In this document: one piece after another, positions 7,980 through 16,619 of the stretch | How positions within the stretch are numbered: position 1 is the first letter of the stretch | How the letters are laid out: every line of letters begins with the position of its first letter | Notes under the pieces: model-generated | What the model saw: only the letters and a program-made list of their open reading frames with translations | Told to the model about the DNA's origin: nothing | Database searches by the model: none | Made by a program: the position numbers and the translations under genes | Assembly: GCF_023167545.1 (NCBI RefSeq) | Contig: NZ_AP014647.1 | Span: 1,116,001-1,180,000 of the forward strand | Direction of reading: 5' to 3' | Length of the DNA: 64,000 bases | DNA from: Streptococcus constellatus subsp. constellatus | Lineage (GTDB): Bacteria; Bacillota; Bacilli; Lactobacillales; Streptococcaceae

Positions 7980-8936
7980 TCACTCTGTTTGGATAACTGT
8001 TTTTCTATATTCTGTCGGAGTTTTTCCTATAACACTCTTGAACGCTTCAGTAAATTTACTGCTATTTGTATATCCAACCTTGCCAGCAATAACGATAATA
8101 GAATCATCTGTTTTTATCAACAATGTCGAGGCTATATTCATCCTATAATTTCTAATAAATTGATAAATAGGCTCTCCATAAACTGCTTTAAAACATTTCT
8201 TTAATGTAGACAACGGAATATCATATTTTTGTGATAATTCTTCCATCGTAAAATGCTCTTCAATATTATTTGTTATAAACTCTTTAATATCTTTTACTTT
8301 TTCAATCTGCGATTTGTAAAAATATTGATTTTTATAATTCCCATTTTTATTTTCTACTACTCTCAAGAGCATCAACAGTTCAATTACTTTCAATTTTAAA
8401 TAATCATATTTTAACAGTTCCGGAATTTTATAAAGTTCTTCAAAAATATGATTAATAATCACATCCTCATGTATAACAAAAGGTACATACTTTGATAAAA
8501 ATGTTTCCTTAATTCTATTAATATCTATTGAAAAATTTAACAATAATGTATTCAAATTTTCATCCATTTCATCAGGAGAAAAAGTGATTGTTATCCCATG
8601 ATAATGTTTTGTTGGAAAGCTACAATATCTATATTTGGAATCAAGTTTTTCAAGCAACACATCACCAGCACCTAAATACAAATATTCTCCAGATGAAACT
8701 TCCGCTTCTATCCTACCTTCAATACAATAGTGTATACTAAAAGAATTACTGTCCCTTATAACTCTATCTGGTCCTTTTTCAATATGAAAGTTATTATACA
8801 TTACTGAAATTCCTGGGCAAACACTATAATATAATACAGTTCCATCTTCTCCATCAACTCCCATTTTATATGTAGAGCAAGTGTTGCTTCGAGTTAACAA
8901 TTCCATACTTTCTTCAATCATTTTCGTATTTAACAT
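7980..8936 (-). CDS. AraC-family transcriptional regulator
   Basis: A 318-residue protein. The N-terminal ligand/dimerisation region (1-200) is cupin-like but not diagnostic. The C-terminal ~100 residues carry two helix-turn-helix motifs typical of AraC/XylS: MEELSQKYDIPLSTLKKCFK, then IIVIAGKVGYTNSSKFTEAF with the GKTPTEYR ending. It begins two bases after the stop of the ECF ATPase and is followed by the two ABC half-exporters. It is probably their activator and may respond to the transported ligand, as YbtA does for yersiniabactin (analogy only). Confidence 0.85.
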   Translation of the reverse strand: MLNTKMIEESMELLTRSNTCSTYKMGVDGEDGTVLYYSVCPGISVMYNNFHIEKGPDRVIRDSNSFSIHYCIEGRIEAEVSSGEYLYLGAGDVLLEKLDSKYRYCSFPTKHYHGITITFSPDEMDENLNTLLLNFSIDINRIKETFLSKYVPFVIHEDVIINHIFEELYKIPELLKYDYLKLKVIELLMLLRVVENKNGNYKNQYFYKSQIEKVKDIKEFITNNIEEHFTMEELSQKYDIPLSTLKKCFKAVYGEPIYQFIRNYRMNIASTLLIKTDDSIIVIAGKVGYTNSSKFTEAFKSVIGKTPTEYRKTVIQTE

Positions 8937-8938
8937 TT

Positions 8939-10411
8939 TTAAGGACTCACTTCCTCTCTTATAAAATATTTTTTTATTTTCTTTATACCTTCTCCATCTA
9001 AAAAATAACTATCTTTAACTTTGCCATCCTCTAAGTGTAAAATATAATCACAAGAACTTAATAGCATCTCATAATCATGAGTTATCAAAAAAATAGACTT
9101 ACCTCTACTTTTAAGTTTCTTTAATTCATCAGCAACCATTCTCATGTGAAATAAGTCTAATCCACTTGTAGGTTCATCAAGAATAATAAAATCCCTACTT
9201 GAAACTAACGCACTCGCTATTGCAATTCTTTGTTTTTCCCCTCCAGACAATGACATCGGATGCTTATTTTTAAGTGAATATAGATTTAATTCTTTTAGTA
9301 TATTATACAACTTATTTTTATCTTTTTGTGTCATGGACAACAACATTTCATCTTCAACACTTTCAGTAAATAGTTGGTGATTAACATCTTGCATAACTAA
9401 AAAACACAATTTAAATTTCTTCTTTTTGTAGTATAATCTACCCCCATAAGAAATTACACTTTTATCATTTTTACTTATTCCACACAAGCAATCAGCAAAT
9501 GTTGATTTTCCTGCACCATTATGACCAATGATGCCAATAATCCTATTTTGTGGTAACTTTATCTCTCCTATTTTTAGTATGTACCCACCTTTCTGATAAC
9601 TATATATTACATCAGAAATTGTAAATTGGCTTTCACATTTAACTTCATTGCTCAAACAAAATGGAAAAGTATTTAAATCCAAAGGTCTTAATCCAGCTTT
9701 GCATTTATCTTTTTCCATGAATTTATTGAATTCTTCTTCCGTGTATTCACCATAGATATTTCCATCTTTCAAATGAATTACTCTATCTATTAAGCCTTTG
9801 AGATAATATATTCTATGTTCAGAAATTACTACTGTTTTGCCTTGTTCTTTCCATAATTTAATTAATTTTCTAAGTTCCATAGTTGCTGAAATATCTAAAT
9901 TAGATGAAGGTTCATCTAATACAATTATTTCTTGCCCACTTACAAAAACACAAGAACATGCTATTTTTTGCTTTTCTCCTCCTGATAAGTTAAATATATT
10001 TCTCCCCATTAAGTTTTCAATACTTAATTCATTACTTACTTTTAGTATTCTATCTTCAATTTCTTTTTCAGGTAATCCAAAATTCTCCAAACAAAATGCC
10101 AATTCACTTGTAGTATCAATTGTGAAAAATTGAGTTTTAGGATTTTGAAATACACTTCCTACATATTTCGCTGTTTCATATAACGGGATTTTACTAACTT
10201 CAACTCCATTTATACACACAGTACCATTAAGTTCCCCATTATAATAATTGGGAATCAAGCCATTAATTAATTTAGTTAAAGTAGTCTTTCCGCTACCCGA
10301 AGTTCCGCAAACCAAAGCTATCTGACCTGACTTAATTTTTATGTTTATATTTTGAATGGAGTATTTTTTTTGTTCTGCATATCTAAATGATACATTTTTA
10401 AATTCAATCAT
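8939..10411 (-). CDS. ECF transporter ATPase, two fused ABC domains
   Basis: A 490-residue protein containing two nucleotide-binding domains in one chain, as in YkoD-type ECF energisers. Domain 1 has Walker A GTSGSGKTTL (about 36-45), FNLSGGEKQK signature and VLDEPSSNLD. Domain 2 has GHNGAGKSTF (near 295), MSLSGGEKQRIA and ILDEPTSGLD. It hydrolyses ATP to drive vitamin or metal uptake together with the T component (10421-11137) and S component (11137-11725). The gene order S-T-A with tight spacing supports one ECF transporter. Element B has a truncated homologue at 62936. Confidence 0.88.
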   Translation of the reverse strand: MIEFKNVSFRYAEQKKYSIQNINIKIKSGQIALVCGTSGSGKTTLTKLINGLIPNYYNGELNGTVCINGVEVSKIPLYETAKYVGSVFQNPKTQFFTIDTTSELAFCLENFGLPEKEIEDRILKVSNELSIENLMGRNIFNLSGGEKQKIACSCVFVSGQEIIVLDEPSSNLDISATMELRKLIKLWKEQGKTVVISEHRIYYLKGLIDRVIHLKDGNIYGEYTEEEFNKFMEKDKCKAGLRPLDLNTFPFCLSNEVKCESQFTISDVIYSYQKGGYILKIGEIKLPQNRIIGIIGHNGAGKSTFADCLCGISKNDKSVISYGGRLYYKKKKFKLCFLVMQDVNHQLFTESVEDEMLLSMTQKDKNKLYNILKELNLYSLKNKHPMSLSGGEKQRIAIASALVSSRDFIILDEPTSGLDLFHMRMVADELKKLKSRGKSIFLITHDYEMLLSSCDYILHLEDGKVKDSYFLDGEGIKKIKKYFIREEVSP

Positions 10412-10420
10412 ATTTCGCTC

Positions 10421-11137
10421 CTAAAAAAATATAAAAACAACCCAACATAAGCTCGCAAGTAAAAGCAGAAAATAATCTATTTTTTTTAGTCCGATTTTGC
10501 AAATATTAGTTCTTTTAATCGGAGATCCTAACCCTCTTGTCAAAGCTGATGCAGATAATTCCTCACCAATTTTTGTTACAGATATTAGCAAAGGAACTAA
10601 TCTATACTCAATCATTTCTATTGGACTCTTCCTTATTGTTACACCTTTTATTTTCATGGCATTTTGTATAGAAATATATTCTTCTTTTACTGTTGGAAAA
10701 AATCTAAATACTACCGAAAATGGAATAATGATTTTATATGACACTTTAAGTTTTTCCATAGCTGCGATAAATTCACTAACAGAAGTGGTACTGATTAAAT
10801 AGTAACCCATAATAAATCCCGGCAATATATTTGTATATATCCCTACTGTTGCTAATACCAAAAAACTCAAAAATCCTGTCGTATAAGGTAAAACAACAAA
10901 ATTTAATGCAAATATAATCAAATACAATATCAAAAATCTTATAGCTGCTTTACCTTTTTTAGAAATAAATAATGCAATAAAGGGCAGAACCATTAAAAGA
11001 TGCCGCAAATAAAACATAGCACCATGACTGCTTCCAGTAGCCATGATGCTCGTTACAGTTACCATAAGAAAAATTTTTGTGCGTGGATCTATTGTAATAT
11101 ATGATGGTTTATATCTAACTACTGTTTCTTCTATCAT
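10421..11137 (-). CDS. ECF transporter T component (CbiQ-like transmembrane protein)
   Basis: A 238-residue membrane protein with five to six hydrophobic helices. It shows T-component features: an N-terminal IDPRTKIFLMV, and near the C-terminus SALTRGLGSP, the conserved Ala-Arg-Gly coupling motif that contacts the ATPase. It starts at the last base of the S-component stop (TAATG) and ends ten bases before the ATPase. It links the substrate-binding S subunit to ATP hydrolysis in the membrane. Confidence 0.85.
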   Translation of the reverse strand: MIEETVVRYKPSYITIDPRTKIFLMVTVTSIMATGSSHGAMFYLRHLLMVLPFIALFISKKGKAAIRFLILYLIIFALNFVVLPYTTGFLSFLVLATVGIYTNILPGFIMGYYLISTTSVSEFIAAMEKLKVSYKIIIPFSVVFRFFPTVKEEYISIQNAMKIKGVTIRKSPIEMIEYRLVPLLISVTKIGEELSASALTRGLGSPIKRTNICKIGLKKIDYFLLLLASLCWVVFIFF

Positions 11138-11725
11138 TACACTATTCCTGCTTTTTTAAGATGCTTTTTTAGAATACTCTTTCCTAATAGCGAACCTAAA
11201 TATGCTCCTATAAAACTAATAATAAACAGCACAGGAATAATCCAATATGGCGTATACATACGCAACGATTCTGCATATACTTTACCATACCCTTCAGCTA
11301 TCTTAGCCAAATATGCTTCTCTTCCAATAAACAATCTTGCAACACATCCAACTATCCAAAAAGAAAATACGCTATATCCAATAGAAATATATTTCCATTG
11401 TTCATATTTACCTTTTTTTATTATCAAATCTCCTAAAAATCCAAAGATAATCCCAAAAGCGAGGACAACTATGCCACCACCCATTAGCATATAAAGAAGA
11501 CCTAATAATATTCCTGTTATTGAAATTACACCAAACTTCTTGACCTTAACTATATAGAATATGCTTGGTATACCACAAACTAATGGGCATAAAAAAAACT
11601 AATAGTAAATTAAATATCGGAATATATCCTAACATTGAAACAGCAAATTCAATCATAAAATACACTACTGTAAAAATTCCAATATTGATCAAGTCCTTTG
11701 CTTCAAGTTTATTTTGTTTCTCCAT
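11137..11725 (-). pseudogene. ECF S component, Trep_Strep family, split by a frameshift
   Basis: The frame starts at the ATG at 11725 (MEKQNKLEAKDLINIGIFTV) with GAGGTGA upstream and breaks after about 60 codons. A second frame continues to 11137 and ends KSILKKHLKKAGIV. Together they match the usual ~190-residue Trep_Strep membrane protein with LGYIPIFNLLL, the GIPSIFYIVKVKKFG loop and a C-terminal KKAGI. A run of eight A bases at 11591-11598 is the break: seven would restore LVFLCPLVCGIPS. The gene may be inactive, phase-variable, rescued by slippage, or a sequencing error. The substrate of this family is not established. Confidence 0.75.
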
Positions 11726-11828
11726 ATATCTCACCTCGTCCATATAATATTGATTAGCTGATACTAACTTTAATCATGATAGCATTTATCATTTTTTCTT
11801 TCCGCCCCAAAAAGCCCTATGTCGCTCT

Positions 11829-12060
11829 GAATGGTTTGCTTTTTATAAAACAAACCATTCCTAAAAGATTTATAAAAGCTACTACTTGTGATATAATCAT
11901 AATAATAATTTGCTTAATGCTTGTTTTACAAACTATTCTTTTATATCTTTTGTAGCAAGCACAGTAAGTGTACGGACACTTACGGAAAATTTGATGAAGC
12001 AGCCCTTTGGGATCTGCTTCTTTTTTTATCAATTTTTGACTTGTTAGGGAGAACCCTAAG
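11829..12060 (+). other. Candidate origin of transfer (oriT) with three inverted repeats
   Basis: The 366-base gap upstream of mobC has no convincing gene. It contains GAATGGTTTG/CAAACCATTC (11829-11838 and 11851-11860, perfect 10-bp arms), GTAAGTGT/ACACTTAC (11964-11971 and 11976-11983) and TTAGGG/CCCTAA (12044-12049 and 12054-12059), the last followed by GACCCCG. Inverted repeats directly ahead of mobC and relaxase are the usual oriT layout. The nic site cannot be located by eye. A TATAAT at 11892-11897 may serve mobC. Confidence 0.5.
11996..12027 (+). terminator. Rho-independent terminator or attenuator upstream of mobC
   Basis: GAAGCAG and CTGCTTC pair around an 11-base loop and are followed by seven T bases. 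It lies 66 bases before the mobC ATG, downstream of the possible promoter, so it could attenuate mobC/relaxase expression. Confidence 0.7.
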
Positions 12061-12092
12061 ACCCCGAAATACATCTAAAGGAGGAATTACCT

Positions 12093-12443
12093 ATGGCAAA
12101 TAGAATACGAAATGAAAGACTTGAAATTAAATTGACCGAAGAAGAAAAGACTCTTTTTGAAGAGAAACGAAAACTTGCGAAGTGCAGAAATATGAGCCAT
12201 TTTATCCGCAAATGCGTTTTAGAAAAGGAAATATATCAAGTAGATTTAGAACCTTTCAGAGATTTACAAGGCTTGCTTTCCAATGCTACAAACAACATCA
12301 ATCAGATTGCAAAGCGAGTTAATTCAACAGGCATAATCTATAAAGAGGACATCAATGACATAAAAAAAGAGATTGAACATTTCTCAAAAGAGCTATGGCA
12401 AATTCATTCGCTGCTGCTCAACAGGACTTCGGGAGGTGATTAG
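12093..12443 (+). CDS. mobC: MobC-like relaxosome accessory protein
   Basis: A 116-residue protein with an ATG at 12093 behind TAAAGGAGGAATTACCT. The N-terminal part (RNERLEIKLTEEEKTLFEEK) resembles a ribbon-helix-helix DNA-binding fold, followed by MSHFIRKCVLEKEI. The C-terminal part contains the MobC signature region NINQIAKRVN. MobC proteins bind oriT and assist relaxase nicking. The relaxase gene begins six bases after its stop, forming a two-gene plus-strand unit opposite to the rest of the transfer operon. Confidence 0.85.
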   Translation: MANRIRNERLEIKLTEEEKTLFEEKRKLAKCRNMSHFIRKCVLEKEIYQVDLEPFRDLQGLLSNATNNINQIAKRVNSTGIIYKEDINDIKKEIEHFSKELWQIHSLLLNRTSGGD

Positions 12444-12448
12444 TTTTT

Positions 12449-13780
12449 ATGGCTATTACAAAAATACATCCAATAAAATCGACTCTTAATCTTGCTATCG
12501 ACTACATTGTAAATGGAGATAAAACAGATGAGCAGATTTTAGTCAGCACTCATAAATGCCATCAAGAAACTGCCCATACACAATTTTTAAGGACACGAAA
12601 TGATGCAGGAACAAAGGGAAATGTTCTTGCAAGGCATCTTATTCAATCCTTTTTACCGGGAGAAACTACGCCTGAAATAGCACACCAGATCGGCATGGAG
12701 CTGTGTAAAAAGATATTAAAAAATGAGTATGAATTTGTCTTATCTACTCACATAGACAAAGGACATATTCACAATCACATCATCTTCAATAATGTAAATA
12801 TGGTAACGGGTAGATGCTACCAATCCAACAAGAAAAGCTATCATCAAATCAGGTATCAAAGCGATAAGCTATGCAAAGAAAACAACCTATCTGTCATTGA
12901 TGAGTTTTACGAAAATTATAAGAAAAAATACAAGACTAACGGTAAATCTTGGTATGAGAATGAACAGGCAAAGCGTGGTACTTCTTGGAAAAGTAGACTT
13001 CAATTTGACATTGACAGAATGATTAAACAGTCTAAGGATTGGGACGATTTTCTAAAGACAATGGCTGATCTTGGCTATGAAATTAAGTATGGCAAACACA
13101 TTGCTTTTAAACCGAAAGATAAGCCGAGATTTACAAGATCTAAAACAATCGGAGAAGATTATACTGAAGAAAGGTTAAAAGAACGCATTGCAGAAATATC
13201 GTCTATTAAAACCCCTGCCGTCAAAAAACGCATTGGCAATGTTATTGATATGAACACAAATGTTAAAGTAAAAGAAAGCAAAGGCTATGAATATTGGGCA
13301 ACCAAACATAACCTTAATACAATGGCTGAGTCTGTTATCTTCCTCAGAGAACAAGGTATTAAATCCGTTAAGCAACTTGATGAGTACATCCAAAAAGCAG
13401 CCGACGAAAGGCAAAATTTACAGGATAAAATCAAGGTTATTGATAAGGAAATGCTGTTGCTTTCTGCCACTATGGAACAAGTTAATACCGTTAAAAAATA
13501 CAGGGCATACTACAAGGAATATAAGGCAAATTCGTCTGATAAGTCATTTTTTGAAGAGTACAAAGCTCAGATTACCCTATATGAAAATGCCCTTTCAGAA
13601 CTCAAAAAATCCTATTCCATGCTCCCAGATTCAAAGGATATTTTATCTAAACTTGATAAATTACAAGAAAAAAAGAATACCCTAATGCAAGAGTATTCTT
13701 CCTCAAAATCTATTATGAACGAACTTTACAAGATACGAAAAAATTACGGAATTTATATGGGTAAGGAGATGGAGAGATAA
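12449..13780 (+). CDS. Relaxase/mobilization nuclease
   Basis: A 443-residue protein of the relaxase/mobilization nuclease domain family. The metal-binding histidine cluster is visible as STHIDKGHIHNHIIFNN (His101, 106, 108, 110). The nuclease domain occupies about residues 1-170; the C-terminal third is a charged coiled coil with RQNLQDKIKVIDKEM. It nicks oriT, stays covalently attached to the transferred strand and pilots it to VirD4. Family membership is clear, but the catalytic tyrosine or alternative residue was not assigned. It converges with the QatD gene 24 bases downstream. Confidence 0.9.
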   Translation: MAITKIHPIKSTLNLAIDYIVNGDKTDEQILVSTHKCHQETAHTQFLRTRNDAGTKGNVLARHLIQSFLPGETTPEIAHQIGMELCKKILKNEYEFVLSTHIDKGHIHNHIIFNNVNMVTGRCYQSNKKSYHQIRYQSDKLCKENNLSVIDEFYENYKKKYKTNGKSWYENEQAKRGTSWKSRLQFDIDRMIKQSKDWDDFLKTMADLGYEIKYGKHIAFKPKDKPRFTRSKTIGEDYTEERLKERIAEISSIKTPAVKKRIGNVIDMNTNVKVKESKGYEYWATKHNLNTMAESVIFLREQGIKSVKQLDEYIQKAADERQNLQDKIKVIDKEMLLLSATMEQVNTVKKYRAYYKEYKANSSDKSFFEEYKAQITLYENALSELKKSYSMLPDSKDILSKLDKLQEKKNTLMQEYSSSKSIMNELYKIRKNYGIYMGKEMER

Positions 13781-13804
13781 CCATCTTTTTTACCCTTTTT
13801 ACTT

Positions 13805-14542
13805 TTATATTGACAATATTCTATTGGAATTATATTCAATATTTTTCAATATTTCTATTAAATCACACTCTCTAACTTTAGCTATTTCAATTGCTATATC
13901 ATGCAAAATAGATTCTGGGTACATGTTTTTGGTACTCTCTGTAAAAGGAGCATCCGTTTCCAATACTATTTTTGATAATGGAACATCTTTGACTATTTTT
14001 TTACCTTGGATAGTCGATATCATATCAGAATTAATGGAAATATATAAATTATCATTACCAGCCATTGCATCTAATAATCTTTTTTTACTACCCGTGTACC
14101 AATGTAAAATATATATACAGCTACTCTTTTTCAAGAAATCAAAAATAATATCATCCGCTTTCCGTGAGTGGATTGATATTATCTTTTCCCCCAACTTATT
14201 ACACTCAAAAATAATCCTCTTAAATATTTCCTTTTGTTTATTTATGTGAATTTCATCTTTTATAGTTTTATCAAGCCCCACTTCACCGATAAATTTTGCT
14301 CTTTTTATATATTTCAAAAATTTTTCCATTTCATTCGGATAATCTACAACCAACTGTGGATGATAACCCAAAGAGATTATCATTGACTCTTCGCCACCAA
14401 ATAAATCTTCATATCTTTTATATAGCTGTGGAAGATTTGTCATTGCGATAACGCTAAAATTATTATATTTGGCTTTTTTTAATAGATTAAAATTATCATT
14501 ATATAAATCTGGATGGCAATGAAAATCTATCAACTTAATCAT
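13805..14542 (-). CDS. qatD: QatD: TatD-like metal-dependent nuclease
   Basis: A 245-residue TatD-family hydrolase, the last gene of a four-gene QatABCD operon. Metal-ligand motifs are present: DFHCHPD (His8, His10), FIGEVGLDKT (Glu87), IHSRKAD and LETDAPF. TatD enzymes are metal-dependent DNases. In Qat anti-phage systems QatD acts with the ATPase QatA, QatB and the QueC-like QatC; how they act is not settled. The start at 14542 overlaps the QatC stop by eight bases, indicating translational coupling. Confidence 0.9.
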   Translation of the reverse strand: MIKLIDFHCHPDLYNDNFNLLKKAKYNNFSVIAMTNLPQLYKRYEDLFGGEESMIISLGYHPQLVVDYPNEMEKFLKYIKRAKFIGEVGLDKTIKDEIHINKQKEIFKRIIFECNKLGEKIISIHSRKADDIIFDFLKKSSCIYILHWYTGSKKRLLDAMAGNDNLYISINSDMISTIQGKKIVKDVPLSKIVLETDAPFTESTKNMYPESILHDIAIEIAKVRECDLIEILKNIEYNSNRILSI

Positions 14543-15821
14543 CTCCTATAACCTCCGAAAAAAACATTTTAATTTCGTCAATTCCTCGGCAATACATACT
14601 TGCAATTTCATTTAAATTTTCATCTATGATACCAGATTTTTGAATTTCCATAATCGCCCCGTCACTTTTAAACGTTTCTATTTTTTTTAAAAAGGCATTT
14701 TTATTTAATCTTGCTGCTTCTGTTTTTGTCAATTTAAAATCCCTTACTTCTGTTTTATCTTTAGTAAATCCTCTTAATAAAGCTGCTCTTCTTATTATAC
14801 AAGGTATACATGAACCACAATGCATTGTTTTACTTTCTTTGTCATACCTACCTACGTCAGGATGAGAGCATGACATAGTTTTGGTATAGTTATTTTTTAA
14901 AAGTTCTATATTCTTACACTCAAGCACCATATCTCCCTTTGTCTTAAGTTGATAAGGGTTAATTATTGTTAAGTTTAATCCCATTTCTTTTACTAATTTT
15001 TTTAATAATTTCATATAATATGGATGTGTTGTTCTCGTACTACTACTGCCAAACCTAGCACCAGTTAAAGGAATATTTAAAGAAATAAAACCATTTTCAG
15101 GGATATACATTTGAGTATCTATATTAAATGCAGAAGCAAGTGCGATTGCATGTGAAAAAAACATAAATGAACGTGTTCGAGTAGTGTCTTCCACACCATT
15201 TTTACATGAAGCATAAAATTGTATATAATCTGAATCCTCCAATTCATATTCCGTTTTTAAACTTTGAAAAACCAAATCTTGATATTCCTTTGTTCCTTTT
15301 CCACCACCATAATGACTCACAAAAAGGACTTTATTATTTCTTTTTTCTAATAAGTCTATAGCCCCAATATATGAATCTAATCCTCCTGATAACATGCAGA
15401 CTGTATCATAGGATTTTGCTCTAGCTTTTTTATATTTATTTCTTTCATAAAAATCTCTTTCATCTAATATTTCTTTTTTTCTAAATGAAAACTTCCAATC
15501 ATCTCCACTTAAAAAACTAATCATAGTATGCAATAGAGTTTTTCTTTCATCCCAAAATACAACATCTGAAACAGGAATGTTGAGTTCAATACTTCTTGAC
15601 CAATTATCAGGTTGTTCGGCTCTTAAAACTTTTCTGTCCATCGCAAAAACAAATATAGAAATATAAAGTAAATCTATTGCTAAACTTGAAAATTCGCTAT
15701 CAAACTTCATATGTTTATCCCAAAATTGAAAGCCTACATCTGATCTACACTTTATATCAATATGCTCATCATATCCTTCTGGAAGATATTTTTTTCTATC
15801 ATTACTACAGAATACCTTCAT
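14535..15821 (-). CDS. qatC: QatC: QueC-like PP-loop enzyme
   Basis: The start is the ATG at 15821 (MKVFCSNDRK), chosen because GGAGGG lies just upstream; a frame open to 15848 would overlap qatB. The 428-residue product has the PP-loop ATP-pyrophosphatase motif MLSGGLDS (143-150) and a zinc-binding cysteine set (Cys318, 335, 338, 341; HCGSCIPC). Both features are shared with QueC, which makes 7-cyano-7-deazaguanine. The ~130-residue N-terminal extension is longer than in housekeeping QueC. In QatABCD it is required for phage defence, presumably modifying a nucleobase or protein (inference). Confidence 0.9.
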   Translation of the reverse strand: MKVFCSNDRKKYLPEGYDEHIDIKCRSDVGFQFWDKHMKFDSEFSSLAIDLLYISIFVFAMDRKVLRAEQPDNWSRSIELNIPVSDVVFWDERKTLLHTMISFLSGDDWKFSFRKKEILDERDFYERNKYKKARAKSYDTVCMLSGGLDSYIGAIDLLEKRNNKVLFVSHYGGGKGTKEYQDLVFQSLKTEYELEDSDYIQFYASCKNGVEDTTRTRSFMFFSHAIALASAFNIDTQMYIPENGFISLNIPLTGARFGSSSTRTTHPYYMKLLKKLVKEMGLNLTIINPYQLKTKGDMVLECKNIELLKNNYTKTMSCSHPDVGRYDKESKTMHCGSCIPCIIRRAALLRGFTKDKTEVRDFKLTKTEAARLNKNAFLKKIETFKSDGAIMEIQKSGIIDENLNEIASMYCRGIDEIKMFFSEVIGDD

Positions 15822-15823
15822 TA

Positions 15824-16609
15824 TTATCCCTCCATTATTTTTAAACAACTTTTCACTACATCATCACACAAATCTTTCGAAAAGGTCTTATCCTTATTGC
15901 GTTTAAAAGATTCTTCCACACTAGCTTTAATATACTCCTTCATATCTTCTTCGACTCTGATCAACACATTTTGATCGTTTCCATATTTTTCAAACGAATA
16001 TCCAAAATCCACAAGCATTTGTTGCCAAATTAAATCAGCAACAAAATATTGCATAAGTACAATTGATGTCGCTTGATCTACTCTATCATTATCTATATTT
16101 AATTCCATTAACTTTTCCAGGGTGTTAGCTGTAGCTGTTCTTATTGCAACATCGCTCTTTGACACAGCAGAATCTTCTACATAATTAACCAATTTTGACA
16201 TAGCTTCAGGCAAAGAATAATTATTTAACGACAACCCTATATCAGCAAGAGTTTTAGATATTCCCTGTTTTGTAAATGAACCTAATATATTTCCAATCTT
16301 TAATGTAGCATTTATACTCTTGCTTGAATTTGATATTATTCTATTAGTACCGCCAGATGCTTTTATATAGTTTCTCACAATACTTCTAGGCGAGCCTACC
16401 TTACCAGCAGAAGATATGTATTTACTCATGGATGTCTTTGCTGAAGTCCAATTTATATTATTTTCTTTTTCCTGAATATTTTTATTTTCATCATTAATTT
16501 GATTAGCTGCATTACTATCATTTTCATCAGTCAATTCATCACTTGTATTAAAATCATTCGGTAATAATGCATTACCTACTTTTCCTTTAAATGAACTTGA
16601 TGTTCCCAT
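15824..16609 (-). CDS. qatB: QatB anti-phage protein
   Basis: A 261-residue protein starting MGTSSSFKGKVGNALLPNDF. It has an Asn/Asp-rich linker at about 20-55 and helical segments after 60, with no catalytic motif that I can see. It is assigned to QatB from its position between QatA and QatC, its size and the MGTS-type N-terminus found in such proteins. It begins ten bases after the qatA stop and ends two bases before the qatC start. Confidence 0.8.
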   Translation of the reverse strand: MGTSSSFKGKVGNALLPNDFNTSDELTDENDSNAANQINDENKNIQEKENNINWTSAKTSMSKYISSAGKVGSPRSIVRNYIKASGGTNRIISNSSKSINATLKIGNILGSFTKQGISKTLADIGLSLNNYSLPEAMSKLVNYVEDSAVSKSDVAIRTATANTLEKLMELNIDNDRVDQATSIVLMQYFVADLIWQQMLVDFGYSFEKYGNDQNVLIRVEEDMKEYIKASVEESFKRNKDKTFSKDLCDDVVKSCLKIMEG

Positions 16610-16619
16610 TTCAACCTCC

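Noticed and set aside
11817..12074. An 85-codon minus-strand frame across the oriT region
   Set aside because: It runs through three inverted repeats and a terminator, has no ribosome site and no recognisable protein features.
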